Source: Prevotella sp.
Lineage (GTDB): Bacteria; Bacteroidota; Bacteroidia; Bacteroidales; Bacteroidaceae
Reading direction: 5' to 3'
Assembly: GCA_016291495.1 (NCBI GenBank)
Contig: JAEEXI010000019.1
Location: forward strand, 1-56,667
DNA length: 56,667 nucleotides
In this document: in pieces, positions 9,116 to 16,054 of the stretch
Numbering within the stretch: position 1 is the stretch's first letter
How the letters are laid out: every line of letters begins with the position of its first letter
Notes under the pieces: model-generated
What the model was told of the DNA's origin: nothing
Databases searched by the model: none
The model's input: only the letters and a program-made list of their open reading frames with translations
Program-made: the position numbers and the translations under genes

Positions 9116-9319
9116 ATGAAAAAGACATATATGACCCCTCAAATGGAGGTATACAGTTTCAAACCGACAAACGCCATCCTGACCACCTCAGTATACACCC
9201 CGGAAGACTGGGGCGGAGGTGGAGGTGCCGGAGCTCGACCGTTTGAAGAGAATGCGATTGAAGATTTCTTCTTGGGTGGAGGTAACCCCGCTGACCTTAA
9301 GAATATCTTCATGCCATAG
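9116..9319 (+). CDS. Small peptide of the MKKTYMTPQMEV type
   Basis: 67 residues from ATG at 9116; a GTG nine bases earlier is in frame but less likely. The N-terminus MKKTYMTPQMEVYSF resembles short Bacteroidales proteins starting MKKxYxxPxxxV that I have seen encoded near large surface proteins. The middle has a five-Gly run after EDWG, then an acidic segment and a second GGG before a hydrophobic C-terminus. There is no classical signal peptide, Cys pair or known domain. It lies 49 nt after the 1916-residue gene with no promoter between and is followed by a strong terminator, so the two are probably one transcript. Function unknown; a leader-plus-variable-tail peptide is possible but unproven. 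Confidence 0.65.
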   Translation: MKKTYMTPQMEVYSFKPTNAILTTSVYTPEDWGGGGGAGARPFEENAIEDFFLGGGNPADLKNIFMP

Positions 9320-9338
9320 CATCAAGAACAGAAAGAGT

Positions 9339-9371
9339 GGGGCAGACCTTAGCGGTTTGCCCCGCTTTTTT
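9339..9371 (+). terminator. Rho-independent terminator after the surface-protein/peptide unit
   Basis: GGGGCAGACC (9339-9348) pairs with GGTTTGCCCC (9354-9363), one G-T wobble, loop TTAGC, followed by GCTTTTTT. Confidence 0.9.
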
Positions 9372-9410
9372 ACCTCTTAGCAAAGAAAAACAAAAAAAGT
9401 TCCCAAAAAG

Positions 9411-9442
9411 TTTGGCGGTTCCACAAAAAGTGTGTACCTTTG
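9411..9442 (+). promoter_or_regulatory. Promoter of the tRNA-Arg gene
   Basis: TTTGG at 9411-9415 and TACCTTTG at 9435-9442, separated by 19 nt, match both boxes of the Bacteroidetes housekeeping promoter. Confidence 0.8.
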
Positions 9443-9508
9443 CAACCGCAAATCAGAAATCGACCGCTGCGTTTAGCGCAAGTCGGGTATCAAGAGGAGC
9501 CAAATGAG

Positions 9509-9582
9509 GGTTCCGTAGCTCAACTGAATAGAGCATCTGACTACGGATCAGAAGGTTGTGGGTTTGAATCCCGCCGGAATCA
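9509..9582 (+). tRNA. tRNA-Arg (anticodon ACG)
   Basis: A complete 74-nt cloverleaf. The acceptor GGTTCCG pairs with CGGAATC (one G-T), D-stem GCTC/GAGC, anticodon stem TCTGA/TCAGA around loop CTACGGA with ACG at its centre, and T-stem GTGGG/CCCGC around TTTGAAT. The discriminator is A and CCA is not encoded. ACG is read after deamination to ICG and serves CGN codons. Confidence 0.95.
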
Positions 9583-9593
9583 CAAAGAAACGA

Positions 9594-9634
9594 AAAAGAC
9601 CGAGCAAAGTTTACTTTAGCTTGGTCTTTTGTTT
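9594..9634 (+). terminator. Terminator of the tRNA-Arg transcript
   Basis: AAAAGACCGAGC (9594-9605) pairs with GCTTGGTCTTTT (9619-9630), one wobble, then GTTTT. It lies 12 nt after the tRNA and only 9 nt before the next ATG. Confidence 0.8.
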
Positions 9635-9642
9635 TAAAACCA

Positions 9643-10602
9643 ATGATGATGAACAGAAGATGGCTGTTGACTGTTTGTATAGGACTATTGACAGTCGGCA
9701 TGCAGGCACAGGAACAGGCTGTTGTAGTGAACAGGCAGCGTTCGTTCCACACGACGATACCGGCAGGTAACTATAGCGGTATCACGTGGATGGGCGGTAA
9801 TCGCTATGCGGTGGCGAATGACAAAGCACCAGAGAGCGGCTATCACCTGTTTATCATTGATATCGACTCCATTACAGGACAGATACGACGAGCCTCCGAA
9901 GAGGGTTTCCGTTCATGCGGTCTTGCCAATCGTGACGAAGAAGGTATTGCTTTCTTTGTACCAGACAGTACCTTATTTATTACAGGCGAGGGAGACAATG
10001 AGGTGTTGGAATATGCCTTGAGTGGAAAGCTGACAGGCCGTAAGCTGCAGGTGCCTGCTGCCTTCATGAATGCGAAAGGCAACAAAGGACTGGAGGCTTT
10101 GACTTATCAGGCGGAGACAGGACTGTTCTATACCATCACGGAGAAACCGCTGAAAGGCGACAGCGTATCGCGCATCCAGAGTTTTGGAAACGACTTAAAA
10201 CCCTCGTGCCAATGGCTCTACAAGATAGGGAAGCCTTCGTCAAAAACTGGGGAAGGCAAGCATACCAAGGGGGTGCCAGCCTTAGCTGCCCTGCCGGACG
10301 GACGACTGCTGGTGATGGAGCGGGAGGTGTTCCGTCCTAAGAACTACATTGGGGCCTATGTCAATAACGACATCTTCATGGTGACTCCACGGCAAGAGAA
10401 CGCAGGACAACTGCTTGAGAAGCAACTGCTGGTGTCCATCAAGACGAAGTTTAATCTGACGGCACGCAGCTTTGCCAACTACGAAGGGATGTGTCTGGGA
10501 CCGAAGTTAGCGGATGGCAGGCAGGTGCTGATACTCATCAGCGACTCCCAGAACCAATATAAGGGCTTTCTCAAGGATTGGCTGAAGACGATTGTCTTTT
10601 AG
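9643..10602 (+). CDS. Esterase-like/phytase-like exported protein
   Basis: 319 residues beginning with three consecutive Met codons. A signal peptide (about 1-23, RWLLTVCIGLLTVGMQAQ) marks it as exported. The body matches the 'esterase-like activity of phytase' family, a beta-propeller: YSGITWMGGNRYAVANDK, then NRDEEGIAFF, TLFITGEGDNEVLEY, GLEALTY, and a late NYEGMCLGPKL strand. These repeated G-(I/M/L)-x-(F/L) strands with acidic residues form the propeller core in family members. Whether this copy hydrolyses phytate or another phosphoester is unknown. Its 3' end overlaps the convergent GT2 gene by 32 nt. Confidence 0.75.
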   Translation: MMMNRRWLLTVCIGLLTVGMQAQEQAVVVNRQRSFHTTIPAGNYSGITWMGGNRYAVANDKAPESGYHLFIIDIDSITGQIRRASEEGFRSCGLANRDEEGIAFFVPDSTLFITGEGDNEVLEYALSGKLTGRKLQVPAAFMNAKGNKGLEALTYQAETGLFYTITEKPLKGDSVSRIQSFGNDLKPSCQWLYKIGKPSSKTGEGKHTKGVPALAALPDGRLLVMEREVFRPKNYIGAYVNNDIFMVTPRQENAGQLLEKQLLVSIKTKFNLTARSFANYEGMCLGPKLADGRQVLILISDSQNQYKGFLKDWLKTIVF

Positions 10603-11485
10603 CGTATTCAAGATAATAGCCTAGTTTGTAAAGGGGGAAGAGTCGGGTATTGACCATTGACCATTGAGCATTGATGAGCATGCGACGTTCCCATTTTCCG
10701 AAGTGGCGGTGCCAGCGGCGCAGGAACAACAACATGGAGCGGGAGGATTGTTTCACTTTCAGAAGCAGTCGTGAGTAATCCTGCAACTCCTCCCTGAACT
10801 GATATAATGTGCGTAGTCCCTCTTCCGTCTTGCTGAGGAATGTTGCATTGTCCTCAAAGGTATCAAATAACATCGGGTTGTCGATATGTCGGATGGGAAT
10901 GTCGTGAGCCTTTAGTAACTTGCCAAAGGCGACATCTTCATAGCCATATCGCCGGTATCGCTCGTCAAAGGGATAGCGCTGCATCAGGTCACGGGAAATC
11001 ATGAAGTTGGCGGTATGGAAGTCGTGATATGGATGCTCTTTCCGCTTGTCCACGGTATGCTTCCAAGCCTCTGTCTGTTCGTATTGGCATCGCAGGTTAC
11101 AACGCTTTTCCTTCTTCGTGCCACCAATTGTGACACCCCCATAGACCACAGGTGCCTCTTCTTGCAGATACCTCGCAATGAAGTCTTTCCGGCAAAGATG
11201 CATGTCGCTGTCGATGAAGAGCAACTGATGGTATTGTGCTTCCTTTGCCAACTGATTACGGATGGCTGCGCGCCCCCGATTATGCCCGTTACAGATCATT
11301 CGGCAATGCTCTATGAAAGCTATTTTCTGGTTTCTCACAAAGACTTCTTGGTCAGTCGAGCCGTCATCAGCCACCAGAATCTCAAAGTCAATGCCACACT
11401 TCATTGCCTGAGCCTGCAATTCCTTGACCAAATCCAGACAGCAGTCATTATACGTTGGAATCAATATCGACAGTTCGGTTATCAT
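10571..11485 (-). CDS. Family 2 glycosyltransferase
   Basis: 304 residues from the ATG at 11485. A longer frame to 11506 exists, but the promoter box lies inside that extension, so the shorter start is chosen. The N-terminus ITELSILIPTYND, the nucleotide-binding VADDGSTD and the metal-binding FIDSDMHL (DxD) are standard GT2 (GT-A fold) motifs; GRAAIRNQLAKEA and YEDVAFG fit the acceptor side. Sugar and acceptor are unknown. The C-terminal INAQWSMVNT segment is encoded by a 7-bp-period tract (10649-10676). The last 32 nt overlap the convergent phytase-like gene. Confidence 0.85.
   Translation of the reverse strand: MITELSILIPTYNDCCLDLVKELQAQAMKCGIDFEILVADDGSTDQEVFVRNQKIAFIEHCRMICNGHNRGRAAIRNQLAKEAQYHQLLFIDSDMHLCRKDFIARYLQEEAPVVYGGVTIGGTKKEKRCNLRCQYEQTEAWKHTVDKRKEHPYHDFHTANFMISRDLMQRYPFDERYRRYGYEDVAFGKLLKAHDIPIRHIDNPMLFDTFEDNATFLSKTEEGLRTLYQFREELQDYSRLLLKVKQSSRSMLLFLRRWHRHFGKWERRMLINAQWSMVNTRLFPLYKLGYYLEYAKRQSSSANP
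10649..10676 (+). repeat. ATTGACC-type heptamer tract inside the GT2 gene
   Basis: Four 7-bp units on the plus strand: ATTGACC, ATTGACC, ATTGAGC, ATTGATG. Read antisense they encode INAQWSMVN near the C-terminus of the glycosyltransferase, with the frame maintained. Confidence 0.75.
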
Positions 11486-11493
11486 TTGAGGAA

Positions 11494-11501
11494 CAAAAGT
11501 A
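11494..11501 (-). promoter_or_regulatory. Promoter -7 box 8 nt before the GT2 start codon
   Basis: The minus strand reads TACTTTTG followed by 8 nt and ATG. With the transcription start expected a few bases after the box, the mRNA would have almost no leader. This also fixes the start codon at 11485. Confidence 0.65.
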
Positions 11502-11539
11502 CACAAAAAAAACTAAAAAACACACGATCGGAAGAAAAT

Positions 11540-11567
11540 TTTTCACTTTTCACTCTTCACTTTTCAC
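11540..11567 (+). repeat. TTTTCAC-type heptamer tract upstream of rpsP
   Basis: Four 7-bp units (TTTTCAC, TTTTCAC, TCTTCAC, TTTTCAC) in the gap between the GT2 gene and rpsP, directly before a possible extra promoter box (TACCTTTG, 11577-11584). Confidence 0.75.
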
Positions 11568-11627
11568 TTTTTTTCGTACCTTTGACATGCGTCGAAAATA
11601 CTCCCACTCGAAAAAATCCAAATAATA

Positions 11628-11659
11628 TTTGGTTTTTTGCTCGTTTATTCGTACCTTTG
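11628..11659 (+). promoter_or_regulatory. Promoter of rpsP
   Basis: TTTGG (11628-11632) and TACCTTTG (11652-11659) with a 19-nt spacer. A second TACCTTTG at 11577-11584 may be a further upstream start. The A-rich 61-nt leader ends in AACAACAACAAA before the ATG. Confidence 0.8.
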
Positions 11660-11720
11660 CAGCCGCTATTACGAGATAGTAGCATGAAATTCAAAATTTA
11701 AACATTTAAACAACAACAAA

Positions 11721-12305
11721 ATGGCAACAAAAATCAGATTACAGCGCGGCGGTCGTAAAGGCTATGCTTTCTACAGCATCGTTATCGCTGACGCAAGAGC
11801 ACCACGTGATGGTAAATTTACTGAAAAGATTGGTACTTACAATCCTAACACCAATCCTGCCACAGTAGATTTGAATTTCGATCGTGCACTTTACTGGGTA
11901 GAGGTTGGCGCACAGCCTACTGACACTGTTCGTAACATCCTCAGCCGTGAGGGCGTTTACCTGATGAAGCACCTAAAAGGTGGCGTGAAGAAGGGCGCTT
12001 TCGACGAGGCTGCTGCACAGAAGAAGTTCGACGCATGGAAGGCTGACAAGCAGAAGGGTCTTGAGAAGATTGCCGCCGAAGAGGCAAAGGCAAAGAAGGA
12101 CGCTGCTGCTGCCCAGTTGAAGGCTGAGAAAGCCCAGAACGAGGAACAGGCTAAGAAGAATGCCGAGAAGAAGGCTGCTGAAGAGGCTGCTAAGGCTGAG
12201 GCCGAGGCTGCTAAAGCCGCCGAGGAGGCTGCTGCTGAAGCACCTGCAGAGGCTCCTGCTGAGGAAGCACCTGCCGCAGAGGCTGAGGCTCCCGCTGCTG
12301 AGTAA
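11721..12305 (+). CDS. rpsP: 30S ribosomal protein bS16 with long Ala/Glu/Lys tail
   Basis: 194 residues. The first ~80 are bS16: [42 protein letters not shown] and the [18 protein letters not shown] end of the core. bS16 is usually 80-90 residues; here a charged linker and then ~80 residues of almost only Ala, Glu, Lys and Pro ([20 protein letters not shown] onward, ending in APAEEAP-type repeats) follow. Extended bS16 tails are common in Bacteroidetes, though their role is not known to me. bS16 binds 16S rRNA early in 30S assembly. It is monocistronic, with its own promoter and terminator. Confidence 0.97.
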   Translation: MATKIRLQRGGRKGYAFYSIVIADARAPRDGKFTEKIGTYNPNTNPATVDLNFDRALYWVEVGAQPTDTVRNILSREGVYLMKHLKGGVKKGAFDEAAAQKKFDAWKADKQKGLEKIAAEEAKAKKDAAAAQLKAEKAQNEEQAKKNAEKKAAEEAAKAEAEAAKAAEEAAAEAPAEAPAEEAPAAEAEAPAAE

Positions 12306-12326
12306 ACAAATTCCTAAGAGAAACAG

Positions 12327-12360
12327 AATCCTGCGGGGCATCAGCTTCGCAGGATTTTTA
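12327..12360 (+). terminator. Terminator of rpsP
   Basis: AATCCTGCG (12327-12335) pairs with CGCAGGATT (12347-12355 approximately), then TTTTA. The next gene starts about 12 nt later with no separate promoter visible. Confidence 0.85.
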
Positions 12361-12371
12361 ATAATAGCGTG

Positions 12372-13532
12372 ATGCATATTCTTGAGATTCCTTCCTTCTT
12401 TCCTCCCTATGGCGGATTGTTCTGCCTGGATCAGGCCAAAGCTCTGAAGGCTTTGGGACATGAGGTGCGTATCTTGAGTAATGTGCAGCTAGGTATGACG
12501 ATAGGTTGGAAGGACTATCTGACGTTGCCTTGGCACCGCTATGAGCATGAGATGGATGGCGTGACCGTCTACCAGTCGTACCAGCGTGGCATTCCCAAGG
12601 TCATCCGTCCCAATGTCAAACGGTGGGTGAGTATCGTAATGTCCATGTTTGAGGATTATGTGAAAAAATATGGAAAACCTGATATTCTTCATGCCCATTG
12701 TGCCAAATGGGCAGGCTACGCTGCCATGAAGATCAGTGAGCAAGCCCAAATTCCTTATGTCGTAACGGAACACTTGCCAAAGGAAATATTCCAAGTGGAG
12801 TTTGGTCCTTCTGTAAACCATTGGCAGATACCACTTCTGAAAAAGGTATACCAACGAGCCAGTAATAACATTACGGTATCAGAAGAACTGGTAGATGATA
12901 TTGCCTGCTATTTCGGCAAAGATTATCAGCACACGTTTATTTCCAACATTATTGATGTCGATTTCTGGAGTTATAGAGAACGCTGTTCCCGACAAGGGCG
13001 TTCTTTCCGTTTTTGCTGTCCGGCACTCTTCGTAGAGCGAAAAGGATATGACATTTTGTTAGCGGCATTCCACCAAGTCAGCAAGAAATACCCAAACATA
13101 GAACTATTGATAGCTGGGCAAGGAACAGACAGCCTGTCGTTAAGGAACATGATAGATAAAATGGGTGGAAAACCAAAAGTAATCTGCATGGGACCCTTGA
13201 ATAAGGAGCAGGTGCGGCAGATGTATTACGATAGCGATGCTTTGGTGCTTGCCACAAGAGGGGAATCACAAGGACTTGTCTTATTGGAAGCTATGAGTAC
13301 AGGAATTCCGGCAGTCTCTACAGAGGCAATACCAAAGAGTGTCAGGGTTGATGAAGGAATCATCTATGTCCCTGTAGATGATGTGAAAGCTTTGGCTGGT
13401 GCAATGGAGAAGACGATCGAACACGTTTATGACGGAAAACAATTGTCAAGGCAAGTGGCGGAAATATCCTCTCCCCAGATTATCGGGAAGCAGATTGAAG
13501 CAGTGCTTCGTACATCGCTTCATACTGCTTAG
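12372..13532 (+). CDS. Family 4 glycosyltransferase (GT-B)
   Basis: 386 residues from ATG at 12372; an in-frame GTG immediately before is a weaker start. N-terminal MHILEIPSFFPPYGGLFCLDQAKALKALGHEV is the typical GT4 opening, with a glycine-rich loop and the LGHEV strand. The C-terminal half has ERKGYDILLAAF, the IAGQG strand and the nucleotide-sugar motif ATRGESQGLVLLEAMSTGIP (E-x7-E). It uses an activated sugar on an unknown acceptor. It sits just downstream of the rpsP terminator, with no convincing promoter of its own. Its 3' end overlaps the convergent glycosyltransferase by 53 nt. Confidence 0.88.
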   Translation: MHILEIPSFFPPYGGLFCLDQAKALKALGHEVRILSNVQLGMTIGWKDYLTLPWHRYEHEMDGVTVYQSYQRGIPKVIRPNVKRWVSIVMSMFEDYVKKYGKPDILHAHCAKWAGYAAMKISEQAQIPYVVTEHLPKEIFQVEFGPSVNHWQIPLLKKVYQRASNNITVSEELVDDIACYFGKDYQHTFISNIIDVDFWSYRERCSRQGRSFRFCCPALFVERKGYDILLAAFHQVSKKYPNIELLIAGQGTDSLSLRNMIDKMGGKPKVICMGPLNKEQVRQMYYDSDALVLATRGESQGLVLLEAMSTGIPAVSTEAIPKSVRVDEGIIYVPVDDVKALAGAMEKTIEHVYDGKQLSRQVAEISSPQIIGKQIEAVLRTSLHTA

Positions 13533-14592
13533 CCACATTCCGATAGTCATGGTGTTTCTTGACATAAGCGATACTTTCCGTTTTCAGTCGATTAATCTGA
13601 TCGGTGTGTTGCAATATCCATTCTAATTGTGAATAAACTCCCTCGTAAGTGGGCTGTACATTGATGATGGGCCGTAACTCCTCCTCCTTGATAATCTCAT
13701 AGTTTTCTGGTTCACCTCCTCCGACTACAACAATACCCTTACTCATTGCAAGAAGTGAATTCATAGAAGGCGTATAGCTATATAATTGGTCGAGCATGAC
13801 ATCACAACTGTTCATCATCTGCTGGTACTCATCGAATGGCATATTCTCAGCCTTGAGCATCTCACACTGGTCGGGATATTTTGAAACGATATTCTGAAGA
13901 GCTTCTAACATGATGTCGGTACCCTTGTAGGTTTTCCTGCTGACATCAATACCGATAAAGAAACGGACTTTTTGGTTATCATAAGGATGTACAGGGACAT
14001 CGTTTGCGGGTATGATGGGAAGGGGTAAAAACTGTGTCTTGTCAGGAAAATAGCGGGAGTAGCAAGCCTGATACTCATACAGGCACGTAGGTATATAGTC
14101 GGCATCCTCCATCACATAGCGGGTATAGTCTCCTTTCGGAGTATCAATATACTCGTCAATAAACGATTGGGCAGCGATGTCTGTACGCATTTTGTCACCT
14201 ATATAGAAATCTCCATAGCGGAATGTCTTGTGGTGAATTCCGTCGTCTACCCAATACCAGTCGCATCCAAAGGCTCCGACTACTATTTTCTTGTTATTGC
14301 GGCGGAGGTATTTATAAAAAGCATATTCTCGTTCTGCCTTAAGTCCAAAACAATCGGGATTAATCAGCTGGACGATGTCATAACTTTTAAACCGAGGCAA
14401 TAGTCTTCGCATGTGGAGATAATGGCGCAGACCTGCAAAACAGCCATTAGGGCGTTTGATATCAATATCACGTGGAAAATCGCAATAGCGATTGCCGTTT
14501 CCCACCAGGGTAACCTGATGCCCCAGTTCTCTCAAGCCTTTTGCCAGGAAGGTGTGGAGTCCGCTGTAGTCTTCGAAAAGGAGAATTTTCAT
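13480..14592 (-). CDS. GT-B fold glycosyltransferase
   Basis: 370 residues from ATG at 14592, which overlaps the stop of the upstream GT2 gene as ATGA; a longer frame lies inside that gene and is rejected. MKILLFEDYSGLHTFLAKGLRELGHQVTLVGNG is a GT-B N-terminus. The C-terminal half has FFIGIDVSRKTYKGTDIMLEAL and NSLLAMSKGIVVVGGGEPENYE, where the usual E-G-x-P-x-x-x-x-E loop appears as GGGEPENYE. There are several Tyr/Asp-rich segments not typical of the best known subfamilies. Donor and acceptor unknown. It is the last gene of a minus-strand unit GtrA, GT2, this gene. Confidence 0.75.
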   Translation of the reverse strand: MKILLFEDYSGLHTFLAKGLRELGHQVTLVGNGNRYCDFPRDIDIKRPNGCFAGLRHYLHMRRLLPRFKSYDIVQLINPDCFGLKAEREYAFYKYLRRNNKKIVVGAFGCDWYWVDDGIHHKTFRYGDFYIGDKMRTDIAAQSFIDEYIDTPKGDYTRYVMEDADYIPTCLYEYQACYSRYFPDKTQFLPLPIIPANDVPVHPYDNQKVRFFIGIDVSRKTYKGTDIMLEALQNIVSKYPDQCEMLKAENMPFDEYQQMMNSCDVMLDQLYSYTPSMNSLLAMSKGIVVVGGGEPENYEIIKEEELRPIINVQPTYEGVYSQLEWILQHTDQINRLKTESIAYVKKHHDYRNVAKQYEAMYEALLQSASR

Positions 14593-15551
14593 CTTTCTTT
14601 CTTCAGTAATGGTAGGGAATACAACAGAAAGGTTAGTCCGAGACTGGTATTGGTCATTTTGCGGAACCAAACGTATTTCTTGGTATAGTTTTGATCTGGC
14701 AAGGGGAATAGGCCCTCCTGTCGCAGTTCTTCCAGACACCTGTCGAGTTCTTTCCCTGAACGAGTGAGAATGATGGTGTTATAGATATAGTCCATCGATA
14801 ACTGAGCCACTCGGCGTTGCAATGCCAGACGATCTGTATGTGGCATCCGGTCAGCTTGTGTATTCAGGTGCTTGATGACGCTGAGTGAATCTGTTAACCG
14901 TTTCTGAATCCTGTCTTTCTCTTTCTGTTGAGTGACAGAAGTATGATGTTTCCGATAGTAATAAGCCTTATAATCTGTCGGATAAACTACTTCTGCCCTG
15001 AGAATCAGTTGGGAAACAAACTCTTCATCCTCTCCGTACTCAATACCTGGTGTGAATTCCAATTTTCCCCTGACAGACTGTCGGAATAGACAACTCCAGA
15101 CGGAGCCGCGAATATTGTGGTTCTTCATCAGTTCTGCACCAGACTTGGGGGATATATTTCCTCTTGGATTGGCTTTCTCATGAAGCTGATGGGTGAAGTC
15201 AAACAAGATGATTTCTGCCTGTGGCTGGCGTCGTACAATATCCAGGCACTGTTCATAGGGAGTCAGGATGAGTTGGTCGTCACCATCCACAAACTGGATG
15301 TATGTTCCCTTTGCCATATGCAGTCCCGCGTTGCGCGCTACACTTACACCGCCATTCTTCTGGCGAACATAAATGATGTCGTCCCCATATTTCATGAGCT
15401 CATTCATAGGGCTAACATCAGATCCGTCGTCGATGACAATAATTTCTCTCTCTTCTGCAGAGAGTGAGAGGGCAAGAATGCTGTCAATGCATTCGCACAG
15501 CATCTGGACAGGCAGGTTATAGTAGGTGAGGATGAAACTGATGATAGGCAT
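14589..15551 (-). CDS. Family 2 glycosyltransferase
   Basis: 320 residues. PIISFILTYYNLPVQMLCECIDSI starts the GT-A fold; IIVIDDGSD binds the nucleotide, NGGVSVARNAGLHMAKGTYIQFVDGDD carries the acceptor loop and the DxD-type metal site, and EYGEDEEFVSQLI the catalytic acidic patch. Likely a polysaccharide-assembly transferase. The start is 14 nt after the GtrA-like stop, and the stop overlaps the next start by 4 nt (ATGA), implying translational coupling. Confidence 0.88.
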   Translation of the reverse strand: MPIISFILTYYNLPVQMLCECIDSILALSLSAEEREIIVIDDGSDVSPMNELMKYGDDIIYVRQKNGGVSVARNAGLHMAKGTYIQFVDGDDQLILTPYEQCLDIVRRQPQAEIILFDFTHQLHEKANPRGNISPKSGAELMKNHNIRGSVWSCLFRQSVRGKLEFTPGIEYGEDEEFVSQLILRAEVVYPTDYKAYYYRKHHTSVTQQKEKDRIQKRLTDSLSVIKHLNTQADRMPHTDRLALQRRVAQLSMDYIYNTIILTRSGKELDRCLEELRQEGLFPLPDQNYTKKYVWFRKMTNTSLGLTFLLYSLPLLKKER

Positions 15552-15565
15552 ATTCTACAAATGTA

Positions 15566-15949
15566 TTATTTCTTCTTCAAAGCAAAGCGGACCAGCAGGA
15601 AACTGATGGGTACAGCGATGAGGTAAACGGGTAGGGGAGCAAGCTCTGCGGAAACGCCTATCCAATAGAAGAAGTTGAACAATCCCAGATAGACAAAATA
15701 GTTGATGCCATGACTGCCAGCAAAGCGGATGAGTCTTTTCCAAGAGGGCTTTACTTTAAAGGTAAAGTATGACGACATCACAAAGTTACACAGAAAACTC
15801 AGGAAATAACCTATGGTGTAGGCAATGTTCATATTCATGAATGGCAAGAGGATATAATAGATACCATAGTGAATAATCATCGCTGTAGTACCAACGATGC
15901 CAAACCGTATGATTTCCAGTATGGATTGCCGATTGAGAATTCTGTTCAT
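15566..15949 (-). CDS. GtrA-like membrane protein
   Basis: 127 residues with four hydrophobic segments (about 14-34, 40-60, 73-95 and 103-123), the layout of the GtrA family. FGIVGTTAMIIHYGIYYIL and FLCNFVMSSYFTF are its conserved segments. GtrA proteins are thought to move polyprenyl-linked sugars across the inner membrane. First gene of the minus-strand unit with two glycosyltransferases, so it probably serves their product. Confidence 0.88.
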   Translation of the reverse strand: MNRILNRQSILEIIRFGIVGTTAMIIHYGIYYILLPFMNMNIAYTIGYFLSFLCNFVMSSYFTFKVKPSWKRLIRFAGSHGINYFVYLGLFNFFYWIGVSAELAPLPVYLIAVPISFLLVRFALKKK

Positions 15950-15986
15950 TGCTTTTTATACTGCCTTCTTTCTCTTTTACATGCTG

Positions 15987-15994
15987 CAAAGTTA
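15987..15994 (-). promoter_or_regulatory. Promoter -7 box of the GtrA-glycosyltransferase unit
   Basis: The minus strand reads TAACTTTG, 37 nt before the GtrA-like ATG. It lies back to back with the flippase promoter, only about 30 nt away, so the two units are divergently controlled from one short region. Confidence 0.65.
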
Positions 15995-16002
15995 CAAATT
16001 AA

Positions 16003-16034
16003 TTTGGAAATTCGTAATAAAAGGTGTACTTTTG
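16003..16034 (+). promoter_or_regulatory. Promoter of the flippase-fucosyltransferase unit
   Basis: TTTGG at 16003-16007 and TACTTTTG at 16027-16034 with a 19-nt spacer; the ATG follows 20 nt after the box. Confidence 0.75.
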
Positions 16035-16054
16035 CGTTCAGAACAATAAAGATA

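Noticed and set aside
9509..9582. Integration site at the tRNA-Arg
   Set aside because: There is no integrase nearby and no duplicated tRNA 3' end in the window.
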